Assembly (NCBI RefSeq): GCF_011386835.1
Contig: NC_088795.1
Location: forward strand, 121,971,434-122,035,433
From: Chrysemys picta bellii
Lineage: Eukaryota; Chordata; Testudines; Emydidae
DNA length: 64,000 nucleotides
Direction: 5' to 3'
Part shown: piece after piece, positions 21,783 through 32,519 of the stretch
How positions within the stretch are numbered: the first letter of the stretch is position 1
Layout: every line of letters begins with the position of its first letter
The notes under the pieces: generated by a model
Seen by the model: only the letters and a program-made list of their open reading frames with translations
Databases searched by the model: none
Told to the model about the DNA's origin: nothing
Made by a program: the position numbers and the translations under genes

Positions 21783-24700
21783 TGTGTTCCCTTCATAAAT
21801 AGCAATGATGGAAACAGACAGACATAGAGCTAACCTGGCCGAGCATTAATACATGGTTTGCTGCCCTGACATGACTGAACAGACACACAGCGGAGGAATC
21901 CACCAGAGCCAGTTCTACACCACCCAACCTCCCATCAAGGTTTGCACCAGCCAAATTAAATTCTGTAGAAGGCTTCTGCATTGACAGTTTCTGCTCAGAG
22001 GTTAGGAATGGATTTAATTCATGCTAGAATCCTCTGCACCTCTTCCCACAAATGAATGTGTCCCCCAGACACATTAATCTATCTGAACATTCCCCTAGTA
22101 TAAGAGACTCTCTGGGTTGTGTTAAGCTGTCTTAAGTATCATGATGTGGTGGTAGTCAGGGAGGGAGCCAGTGTGTCTGGAGTGTCCTGTGATCTGTCTA
22201 TGCCCAACTGTAACTCTGGGGCTGCTCTAATTTCAGTAGAGTTCTGGGAGCCTCCGGGATTAGTGGGGCATGAAGGTGGCTCAGAGCCTCCTTTGCGCCC
22301 TGACCTCAGGTCTCGGACTGGAGGATCTGGCCCCATAGTTGTTCCAGCTTTTCTCACAACTGAAGATAGAAAATGATGTATTATGTAATGTAGAGGGAAC
22401 CCACTACTCTGCAACAAAGCCCACAATCTTGATGAGATAATTTTTTAAAGAAAATATGATGGAATTACAATCTGTATAAGGCAGCTAAAATGAAAACGTA
22501 TGTGTTCTGAGAAATTACAGGTTAGATAGGAGTATGTTGTGCAAGCTTTCTTGCTCTGCTTTAATCAATTTTAGTATTGACGGGCTTCAGCTTTTTTTGA
22601 AAAATTTTAAATTTTCTTTTAAAAAACACATGAACTAAATGCATCCCTAGTTCAATACAATTTGTCATGTAGTATACATTTCAGGCCATATGCTGTATTA
22701 GTTCTCTAGTGGTTTGCATTCCTAAAATCCTCAAAAACACAGGGGTTTTGTAGGTTAGCTTTTAAAACAAAAAGGATATTAAATAGAGCATTACACCCAC
22801 ATAGCAGCAGAATAGGGACCACTGTAAATTACTGTTTGCAGTACATCTTAAAGCACGGATGAGGTCAGGTGTAGTATAATGAAAAAAATTATTTCAGCAA
22901 ATTATGCGTCAGATTTTATTACAGGATTATTAGAGGGAAACATAAAGTGAATGAGATCAATACAAATTGGCAGGAGAGGAAAGTTCACATGTCCGCTTGT
23001 AAGGAAACCAGATAAATGTCCCACTTACTTTTATCAAGTTGATCATTTTATTGTGACCGAGAGGAAATTAGATTATGGTAAATATGTTTCTTTGCTGTTT
23101 TCCACAATGCATCTTATTTGTGAAGACAATTAGCTGTATAAACAGTGACACTCAGTCATCTTGTTCTTTGCCGGGATATTAACATTCTTTTCCTTGCAAT
23201 GTTAACCGCTGCTGCCTTTCCTACTGTGCTGCCTATTCTACTCAGACCCTTCTCTCTCATGAGGCAACATCTCCTCCGAGCTAGACTCCAGTGAGCCTTT
23301 AATAAGACTATGCAGTATGCAATAGCTTTCTCATTAGTCCCTGTGTCAGTAAAATCTCTGTTAGTTCAGCAGTCACCGTCTTTCTGAATCTTTCTTTCTT
23401 GGATCAGATGAATTGAAAAGAATCTCAAGCAGCACTTTGCTGACTGTTTTTCCATGCAAGCACATTGATTTTTCTGAATTTTGCCATCTGCTTGTGCACA
23501 TGACCAAATGTCTGACATATCTGAGAGCCTGGGGTGCACACAAGGCCACATTTTCTACTGAGATTTGGTCTCTTTTCACTGCCCAGGTGATGCAAATGGC
23601 CTGGAATCTGGCCATTAGTGGCTGTCAGGGTATTGCTTGGCATAGGGGAGCTCCCATTGGCATAAAGCTAGTAAAGGCAGCTCCATAGTCAGCCACCCAG
23701 CCGCCACCCTTGGCATATGGGAGCATGGGGAGGGAGGGAGCATACTGGGGATGGGGAGGAGGTGTGGCAGATCAGAGCTCTGCTACCCCTATCCTCCACT
23801 GGCCATGAGACTCTAGGGGTATCTCTAGCTAAAGCCTTAAACTACTGTACATCAGCACAAGCCAGCCCTCAGGCTCCATGAGCCTTCCCCCTCCATATTC
23901 CAGGCAGTGCTGGACTGCAGGAGAGAATCTGGCCCAAGGAGTGGGGGAACAGCACTATTGGCACCCAAGTGCTTTGCAGGGAAACCACATGCCTGTGTAA
24001 GGCAACCAACAGTAGAGTCTAAGCAGGCACAAGATGAAGCAGGCACCCCTCTGATACTCTTCTAAACTGATTTCCCCTTGCCCTTAAGAAGCAGTGGGAT
24101 GTGCTATCTCTGCCAGCCTCACTGTCTTCCATATTTGCCTTGCCAATCCTCTGGAACTTCAGAAGGTTTTGGGTGGGGCTGCATGGGAGTGGTAGGAACA
24201 GGAGACTGGATGCAGTGATTCTGCAGCACCATCCCCTACAGAAATCTGAGGCCTTACTATAACTGCTTCTGAACCACATCTGTTGATCTAGCCAATAATA
24301 CTATGGCTCTTGAAGGAATCATTCTGGCTGGGGCAGCAGACAGGTGTGGGTGGAGCAGCCCAAAGCAGAGACAGGAGCTGCTACCTCCATGGATCTAGAG
24401 GGTACCCTATCTTGTACGCAAGGTTTGGAGAGCTCATTTCCTTCCCATGCTGCAGCCTTCTAAACTCATCTCCCTTTGGGAGATGACTTGCAGAGAACCC
24501 CATGAGGTGAACATTTCAGAGCATAGTTTTTCAGCCTTTCTAGGTCTTCCCTGCAGGCTCCTTCATGGGATGGAGGTCTGGGAGTTATTGAGAAAATTGT
24601 TTAGGAGGGATGCGTATCATGTTTAAATAATAAAACAACATACAATTTTCATGCACTTACACATAAAAATTAAGCTATGGTAGAGTTAAGTATGCTTCAG

Positions 24701-25340
24701 GTAGTACTGTAGGAGGAAGGCGGGCAGTGTGCAGTCCTCCAAAAATGCAAACAGAATCCAGGTGTGTGACCCAGCACATTGCCACATTAAATTAATTACA
24801 CTGACAGGGGAATTTAAATCAAAAGGAACCTTGATGTGCTAGAAGTGAGTGAGAACAGGAAGTGAATGCTACTGATCAAGTCTGCTGAGCCCAACATTTA
24901 AATTTTCCAATTCCCATTTGCTCTACTGTTATTTGCAACAGATCTTTCACTGCTGACTCAAATGCTCATTTACTGGGGTAATTACTTTAGTGCGCTGGTG
25001 TGTTGGGGAGGACAGCTGGGTAGAAATATTGTTCCTGTATATTCTTGTAAGGCTTTGCCTTTCAACATGGGCGGAGATTGGGGAGAGCATGGGGCAGCAT
25101 TGCCCCCCAAACTGGAATGCTGAGTTTTCAGATAGGGCCACTGTATTTCATTATCCTTGACACCTAAAGTTTCAGTTTTGTCTTCTATATTCTTCTTAAC
25201 TGATTGTGTTTCCACTTTCTTTATTTAATCCCTTTTCCTATGGAGGTGATATTGCAAGGACACATTCTAGCTACAATATGCCTGAAACAGTCAAATATCT
25301 GCCTGCACTGTCATAGCTTAGATTGCAGTGATACCATAAG
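21783..25340. other. Unannotated unique sequence
   Basis: About 3.5 kb with no recognised gene or element. Overlapping frames on both strands at 22119-22426 and 23366-23688 have no domain features. An intron or intergenic origin is likely. Confidence 0.5.
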
Positions 25341-25348
25341 ATGTTGGT

Positions 25349-26361
25349 TAGGGTTACCATATTTCAACAAGCAAAAAAGAGGACAGGAGGAGCCCCGCCC
25401 TAGCCCCGCCCCTGCCCCTCCCACTTCCCACCCCCCCAGAACCCCCAACCCTCCCCCCATTCCTTGTCCCCTGACTGCCCCCTCCTGGGACCCCTGCCCC
25501 TAACTGCCCCCCAGGACTCCACTCCCTATCTAAGCCTCCTTGCCTCTTGTCCCCTGACTGCCCCAACCCTTATCCACACCCCCACCCCCAGACAGACCCC
25601 TGGGACTCCCACGCCCCATCCAACCACTTCCCACCCCCTGACAGCCCCCCCCAGAACTCCCAACCCATCTAAACCCCTCTGCTCCCTGTCCCCTGACTGC
25701 TCCGATCCCTCTCCCCACTCCTGCCCCCTGACAGCTCCCCCCCAGAACTCCCAGCCCCCTACCCCCCCACTCCTTGTCCCCTGACTGCTCCGATCCCTCT
25801 CCCCACTCCTGCCCCCTGACAGCTCCCCCCCAGAACTCCCAGCCCCCCACCCCCCCACTCCTTGTCCCCTAACTGCCCCCTCCTAAGACCCCCCCCAACT
25901 GCCCCCCAGGACCCTACCCCCTACCTGTACCCTGACTGCCCAAAACTTTCTCCACTCCCCCCAAAACCCCCCCCCCCCCGTTTCTTGACTGCCACCTCCA
26001 GAACCTTCCTGCCCCCTGGCCTCCTTACCCTGCTGCTCAGAACAGGGTGTTGGGCTCTGTGCCAGCCGGACACATGGCTGAGCTCCCCAGCACAACAAAA
26101 CCCGGTCCCTTTCCCTGCACAGGGCTGCGGGACCGGGCTGCAAGAGGAGGAGCTGCTGCCGGCTCAGAATGCAGGGAGGAGGAAGCTGCTCCGGAGTCCA
26201 GCCCGGGACTTTCCTGCAGCCCTCCCAGCCACTCGCTCTGCTCTGCCGGGGGAGGGGTGAAATCCCGGACATTGTGAGTGCTTTACAAATTCCCCCCGGA
26301 CGCTATTTTTAGAACAAAAAGGAGGACATGTCCGGGTAAATCCGGACGAATGGTAACCCTA
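25349..26361. mobile_element. 1,013-bp non-autonomous hAT element
   Basis: It is bounded by a perfect 8-base duplication ATGTTGGT (25341-25348 and 26362-26369). The ends are inverted: TAGGGTTACCAT at the left and ATGGTAACCCTA at the right. The subterminal parts (GGACAGGAGG on the left; GGAGGACATGTCCGGG on the right) are typical of this family. The interior is a C-rich minisatellite on the plus strand (25390-26020) followed by a GC-rich unique part. It carries no transposase. The open frames on both strands in this segment (up to 132 codons, rich in P/S/T or G) come from the biased composition. Confidence 0.88.
25680..25870. repeat. 88-bp C-rich minisatellite inside the hAT
   Basis: TGTCCCCTGACTGC starts at 25687 and 25775, and TGTCCCCTAACTGC at 25863, so the period is exactly 88 bases. 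Two units are nearly identical. The flanks (25390-25680 and 25870-26020) are looser copies of the same CCCCTGACTGCCCC theme. The strand asymmetry, C on plus and G on minus, is extreme. Confidence 0.85.
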
Positions 26362-26369
26362 ATGTTGGT

Positions 26370-26540
26370 TTCTTTTTCCCCCCCTGCAGAGTACTCCAGA
26401 AAAATAGTGCACTTTGGTAAAGGAAATTCAGGATGTAAAATTTCTACTAGCAACATTTTGGCACACAATATGCCTGAGATGTATAAAGTTGTCCTTAGGA
26501 TTCAGGGATGAGGAGATACCCCTTTTCCGACGGGGCTCCT
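26370..26540. other. Unannotated spacer
   Basis: Sequence resuming after the hAT insertion, with no recognised feature. Confidence 0.4.
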
Positions 26541-26612
26541 TCTAATACTGGTTTTGACACTGACCTCTCTGTCTCACCCTCTGTAAAATGGGGATAAAAT
26601 GCTTACTTGCTT
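26541..26612 (+). repeat. MIR-like SINE fragment
   Basis: GACCTCTCTGTCTCACC followed by CTGTAAAATGGGGATAAAAT matches the familiar 3' half of the amniote MIR/CORE-SINE (cTCaGtttcc.cTGTAAAATGGGGATAATA). Only about 70 bases remain recognisable. Confidence 0.6.
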
Positions 26613-27254
26613 ATTAACTAACATCAAGATTATTCAGCTAATTATGATGATTACAGAGCCAAATTTAAATGGAGTTACTTGACTTCATGTGCAACTCTGC
26701 CCTCAGAGGCTCAGATACACAAGTTGAATTCCTCTGTAAAATAATGGGAGGGGTGCCATATATTTGAAAATACAATAGGGGCATACGGGGTCAAATTTTG
26801 CCCTGACTTGGATTCTGTAGCAAAATGGGGTATAATTGGAAGCAGATTGTTTTCCAACATGCATAAAGAAGACTTTTTTAGCAAGTCCATCATCCTTGGT
26901 GCAAAAAAAGGATAGACATCTTTTAATAGTAAACAAAGGTAAAATTAGGAGCCTTGGGAAAGCACAGTGCTTCCGTGAACATATTAAAAAACAGAACATT
27001 TTAATGTATTAAAAAAGTTGCAAGGGAGCTTCTTAATGACTGCCATTAAGGTCAGTAAAATTATATGTTGTTATGGAAATGCAGTGATTAATGTCAAAGA
27101 TGTTTCTGGGGTGTGGATCCAGTATTCTAGTTCAGGTGACAAAATGTGTCAAAAATGAAATAAGTTTGGGACATTTGCAGAGGTTTTAACAAAATAGATC
27201 TCCCCAAAAAGTGTATTAATAGGTTCTGTGCCCTGAATATCTTATAAAGTAAAA
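26613..27254. other. Unannotated spacer
   Basis: No gene or element recognised. Confidence 0.45.
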
Positions 27255-27261
27255 TTTTTAG

Positions 27262-27740
27262 GGCTGTCGATTAATCACAGTTAACTCACACAATTAACTC
27301 AAAAAAATTAATCGCAATTTAAAAAATTAATCACGTGAAACAATAGAATACCAATTGAAATTTATTTAATATTTTTGGATGTTTTTCTACATTTTCAAAT
27401 ATATTGATTTCTATTACAACACAGAATACAAAGTGTACAGTTCTCACTTTATATACACCTCTACCCCAATATAATGCTGTCCTCAGGAGCCAAAAAATCT
27501 TACTGTGTTATAGGTGAAACCACGTTATATTGAACTTGCTTTGATCCACCGGAGTGCGCAGCCCCGCCCCCCCGGAGCGCTGCTTTACCGCATTATATCC
27601 AAATTCGTGTTATATCAGGTCACGTTATATCTAGGTAGAGGTGTAACTATTTCCTGTGCAATCTTAAGTTGGTTCTCCTCTGCCTTATGTCTTTAATTAC
27701 ATGGTCACATATTTTTTTCCACAGGACCGCTGCTTCAGTC
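27262..27740. mobile_element. hAT-like repeat (GGGCTGTCGATTAATC type), interrupted
   Basis: It opens with AGGGCTGTCGATTAATCAC then TTAACTC and TTAATCGCAATT, the repeated TTAATCG theme of a known amniote hAT repeat type. It continues through AGTGTACAGTTCTCAC to the MITE at 27456. A possible continuation follows after 27645. The far inverted end was not found. Confidence 0.5.
27456..27643. mobile_element. 188-bp Tc1/mariner-type MITE
   Basis: The terminal inverted repeats are CACCTCTACC at the left and GGTAGAGGTG at the right. The element is flanked by TA on both sides (27454-27455 and 27644-27645), the target duplication used by Tc1/mariner. Internal sequences also repeat GTTATAT in both directions. 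No transposase is present. It lies inside the hAT-like repeat, so it is younger. Confidence 0.78.
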
Positions 27741-27857
27741 AGTGCACAATACAGTCAGTGATCATTTAATAAGCAGCTATTCAATATTTTGTCTTCTCCT
27801 CACTGTTCAACATGTGGCTGTAGGCCTTATACAAACATTCATTTACGTTCACAATCC

Positions 27858-27898
27858 CTATGTTTCATTATCCTAAAAAAGGGGATAATGAAACGTAG
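27858..27898. repeat. 16-bp hairpin with one mismatch
   Basis: CTATGTTTCATTATCC (27858-27873) pairs with GGATAATGAAACGTAG (27883-27898) at 15 of 16 positions across a 9-base A/G-rich loop. No element could be assigned. Confidence 0.7.
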
Positions 27899-27989
27899 AC
27901 GGATTAAGGTCAAAAGTGTCCACTAATTGTGGATGTCCAATTTGAGACTCCTAGAGCTTGATTTTTCAGAATACTTAGCATTATATAGC

Positions 27990-29595
27990 ACTTTATATTT
28001 TCAAAATATCATAGCTTCTAGTAAGATCAGTTGCAGGAGTGAGGCTGGAGGCACTGGCTCTTGTTATGCCTTTGTCACTAAATAGCCTTTCAGTGCCTAG
28101 TATTTTCTCCCCGTGAAGATACCAATACACTGTAATCGCATCACCGCTCAATCCCATTTTTGATAAACTAAACAGAGTGAGCTCTTTAAATCTCTTATTG
28201 TAAGGCATTTTTTCCAGCTCTCAAATAATTTTTCGGCTCTTTTCTGCATCTTCTCTAATTTTTCATCACCCTTTATAAAATGTGGACACCAAAACTGTAC
28301 ATAGTATTCCACTACTGGTCTCTACAACCCCGTATACGGAGGAAAAATCACCTCTCTACCCTACTCTGCTTCCCTGTTTATAGACCTGAGGATCACATTG
28401 GCCTTTTTTGCTGCAGCATTGCACTGGCAGCTCCTGTTCAGTTGCTTGTTCACTATGACTCCTAGATCATTTTCAGAGTCACTGCTTTCCAGGATTCAGT
28501 TCTCATTCTGGCGTAGCCGGTATAGCCTGCTTTCATTGTTCCTAGAGGTCTGAATGGACCCAAGTTACCAAGTGCTCCAGATTACTCTGATTGCCCTGTC
28601 CTCATCATTTATTTATCACCCTGCCATCCTCAAATTTTATCAGCAGTATCTTTATATTTACTTCCAGATAACTGATGAAAATGTTGAATAGAATTGGGCC
28701 TAGTAACCAATCCCTGTGTAATCCCACTAGAAACATCCTCATTTGATGATGATTCCCATTGACAACTACTTTCTTGAGATCCATCAGTTAGCTCCACGGG
28801 TATTGTGTAGTGCTATTTTAAAAAAAATTAGAATGCCTTGCCATATTAAATCAAATGCCTTGCAAAAGTCAGTTACATCTATGCAGTTATCTTTATCAAC
28901 CAAACTTGTAATCTCAAAGAGTGAAATCAGGTTTGTTTGTCAAGACCTATTTTCCACAAACCAAGTAAACTGGCATTAATTATATTCCTACCTTTAATTC
29001 TTTATTAACAGAATTCCATATCAGTTTTTCCATTATTCTGCCCATGATTGATATCAGACTAACTAGTCTGCTTGGCTATTCTGCTTGCCCATTTTGAATA
29101 ATGGCACAACATTAGCACTCTTCCAGGCTTCTGGGATTTCCCTGGTATTCCAAGACTTATTAAAAATTAACATAATCAGGACAGAGATGTCCTCAGCCAA
29201 CTCTTTAAGGACTCTTAAGTGCAAGTTATCCAGGTCTCCTGACTGAAAAAAGTTTATCTCTAATAGATGTTGTCTGACATCGCCCATGATTACTAATGGA
29301 CTGAAAAGTACTTCATCATCCTTTTATGATATGAATGCATCATTCTTTTTCTTTCCAAATATAGAACAGAAATATGCATTGAATTCTTCTGCCTTTTTTG
29401 CATTGTTATTAACAATGTTACCATTTCCATCTAGTAACAGGCTATACCATTTCTAGGATTTCTTTTGTTCCTAATATACTTAGTAAATTCCTTCTTATTG
29501 TCCCTAGTCCTGCCAGCTGTGGATTTTTTCCTAATGCCTTTAGCTTCCCTTGTCAATTCTCTGTACTTCATAACTCCTATTTTATGTTAATTACC
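27990..29595 (-). mobile_element. Old CR1 LINE (minus strand)
   Basis: Minus-strand pieces keep CR1 order. 29287-29063 has LDNLHLRVLKELAEDIS, NKSWNTREIPEAWKSANVVPLFK (RT N-terminus). 28208-27993 has MPYNKRFKELTLFSLSKM (the C-terminal block after RT). Between them about 800 bases are too degraded for a frame. The region 29320-29590 resembles the linker before RT. More diverged than the copies at 17 and 55 kb, so probably older. Confidence 0.72.
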
Positions 29596-29599
29596 TTAA

Positions 29600-29713
29600 T
29601 GGTTAAAGTTCTGTGTTTCCACAGTGCCTAGCACAATGGGGTTCTGGTTCTTGCCTAGGGTTCCTAGATGCTGCCCCAGAACAAATTAATAATAATAATA
29701 ATAATAATAATAT
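29600..29713 (+). repeat. SINE-like tail with (TAA)n
   Basis: CACAGTGCCTAGCACAATGGGG followed by a CTAGGGTTCCTAGATGCT segment ends in about nine TAA units (29686-29713). A 3' end with a TAA microsatellite is typical of a non-LTR derived SINE or LINE tail. Family not assigned. Confidence 0.5.
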
Positions 29714-31320
29714 AGTTTGACAAAGTTATAAGCAACTGAAAACAGTATCTTATAATGGGAAGTGTCATTCAACCTTAACTTTAGATGGTGCTATGATATA
29801 GAAGTAAATATTATACTCTTTCCTTTATAAAAAAATGCATGAAAGCATTTTCAGTATTTTAAATACACTTGGTTATAGGAGAGCAATTATGGATAGTTAA
29901 AAGCATAGAACGAAATTGTATCTGTTTAAAGTAAACTTGCATCCTGAAATGTAATGTGAGAAAACAGTTATGCTTATTAATAAATATTAATGTACCATGA
30001 CATTGATCCTGCAAACATTTACTTACATGAAATGAGTTATGAATATACAGAATGAATTAGGTGCATTTTTTTTTTAGGTTAATGGTCCAAGGTATATAAC
30101 TATTGTATGCCACCCTTGTTAAACCTCCTGAAAAAAACTTTGATAAATAATTGTTATTTAAATACCATGCAATAACTGTGTTAACAATCTGAATTAAATC
30201 CTTATTCCAGACAGCTAAAGTTCTCTAAAATGTGGTCACACATTTTACCACAAGAAATATTTTTTTTTTTACAAAAGTTATAGATGAAAATGTTAGACTG
30301 GATTCTTTCTTTACCAAGGTAGCAATTTAACCAATCGGCACACTTTTATGAGTATATAACCTCATTCTTTCCTCGTTCATATTAAATAGATGGAAGTTTA
30401 ACGAGTACTGTAAATTCAGTACTAAAAATGTTGGATTATTAATCACAGTTATTGTTTACACTAAATGTTTTCTACGTAGGATTTTATGCCTGTGCTAAAT
30501 TATAGAACATTGAAGACAACATAGTCAGATGTCCTCCTTCTCCCCCCACCCCAGACTCTGCCCCCCCTCTGCCTTAGACCTCCAAGGCAGTTTGAGGAAG
30601 GAGATAAGGGCCTAGAAGTCCACTCGGTCCTCCTTCAGCCAATCGCTCAGAGAAACAAGTTTGGTTCCAATTTGCAGATAAGGAGATAAGGACATCTTTG
30701 TATATCTAAAAGAAGCTTGTAAAAGAAGGATGGTACATCATTCCTGTGGTATTTTAATTATTCAGACACAAGCTGGTACACTGAAAAGTTGTAATTATTC
30801 AGGCATCGTTTGCAGAATCTACACAAAACACAGGAGTGCTTTTCTAGAGAGAGTCTAGGATTATTTTCTTGTGCAATTTTGTTTAATAGTGGGAATAAAA
30901 TAATTTGATAATACAGAAACTGTAGAGCTTTTAAATTCTAGTAATTATGATCCGGATTCTGCTACCTTGCTCACACTAAGTAGTACCTTACTCTGATTTC
31001 AGTGAGACTATACATGAAATAAGGCATTTTTAAATGCAAACAAGGGTGCCTGGCAGAAGCTAGTCCTATAATATTAGAGGTATTGTAAATACTACTGTAA
31101 AGATTGAAATATGCTCAGGGCACACACTTGAATTGATATTTCCTATCCACTGCATTATTATCTTATGCTCAAATGCCTCTGGTAACTTCCCAAACATTTT
31201 AGAATGCACTTAAAATTTGCCCTCTGTCTCAAAAAAAAAAAAAAAAAGCCATCCATTGACTTACTTGAACCTGCCTCCCAGATCCTGTCATTACACTTAG
31301 TAACCAATAGGCCAATTTCC
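29714..31320. other. Unannotated AT-rich sequence
   Basis: No gene recognised. There is a 17-A run at 31231-31247. The frame reading through it is chance. Confidence 0.5.
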
Positions 31321-31332
31321 TGTAATATCCTT

Positions 31333-32248
31333 GAAAGTCCTTATTGTATTAGGTATATGTACTATTGTGGGCTGGGATTATATATAAACTCTTTAGGAAG
31401 GAGATGTGACAGATGTGAGACCTGGGAGTTCAAAAGACTATACTGAAAATGGTCAGGATAAGTATGAACTTCTGGGACAATAAATGTCAAGTGGCTTTCC
31501 TGGGGAAGCCCTAGGGAGAGGTTAATGCAAATTCCCCAACTCCAGTTATTCAAAAAGCATGCCTTGTGAAGCTACACCCCGAGGAGAGGCGATTGTCAGC
31601 TAATTACCTATTACAGAAGGCCAAGATCAAAGGCCTGAGCTGTATAAAGAAACGGTGGGTCTTCCCAGTCAGGATTCTGGTTCTGGATCAAAGATGGATA
31701 TGAACTTGTAACCAAAGGGAACAATCAGTTGTGGGTTATGAAGGACTAAAACCTGCCAGAGCACTGGGATGGAGTTGGGGGTGATCATGGTAAGCTTTGT
31801 AGCATGTGCATAGGTTCTCTTATTGTTTTAATGTTTTCTCTGTAATGCTGTCCCTTTCAGAATAAACATGCTTGCTTAGAAGAAGCTATGTGGTAACTTG
31901 CAACTGTGGGCCATTACACTGATCATAGCTTTTGGAGAGAAAGCAAAGTGCAGGTGCTGGCCTTTTATGCAGTCTGGCTTCCAGGGGATATCACAGTGTA
32001 AGGCAGGGAACTGTGCAACCTTAAAACCCCAGTAAGAAGGGAGTGAGATGCAGGTCTCAGCCCAGGAGAGGTGACAGCTGGGAGCTGCAAACCTTTAAGT
32101 GGGTGCCCTTGAGTGACCACAGAGGGGGACTGCAGGTGCAGTTGCCCTGAAACTTTGACACTCTTCCCACTCCCCCATTACCAGGCTCCTCTCTGTTCCT
32201 TCACCTATTGATGGTATGATCTGCAGAGAAGAAGCTTCACCTGTCATT
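31333..32248 (+). mobile_element. LTR-like block
   Basis: A TATA-like GTATAAAGAA lies at about 31640. An AATAAA lies at about 31861, within CCTTTCAGAATAAACATGC. Both are spaced as in an LTR U3-R. No gag, pol or env flanks it, so it would be a solo LTR. The bases TGTAATATCCTT occur at both 31321-31332 and 32249-32260 around the block. That direct repeat is longer than the 4-6 bases normal for retroviral integration, so the boundaries are tentative. Confidence 0.45.
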
Positions 32249-32260
32249 TGTAATATCCTT

Positions 32261-32519
32261 CCTGATTCTGACCTCAAACTAGTTTTATGCTAGTGTCATT
32301 TCAAAGGAATAATGGATATAAGTGAGATCAGATCCCTTGAAATCTCCCTTGAAAAGTTTTTAGACCATACATTTTTCTGGGCAGTAACCATGCCATCTTA
32401 TATTTTGGGACACTATCCTGTACACTGTAGGCCCTACCACAATATAAATAATAAAACTTGTATATTTTTCAACTTTTCTTTATATCTCTGAAGTTTTTTC
32501 CCTCCACTTATTGGTAGTA
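32261..32519. other. Unannotated spacer
   Basis: Nothing recognised between the LTR-like block and the CR1 start. Confidence 0.4.

Noticed and set aside
25354..26272. Long open frames on both strands (up to 132 codons) in a GC-rich segment
   Set aside because: They lie in the C-rich minisatellite of a hAT element, are low-complexity, and overlap each other in several frames.
25349..26361. A CpG island and promoter of a nearby gene
   Set aside because: The GC-rich part lies inside a transposon with exact target duplications, and no exon follows it.
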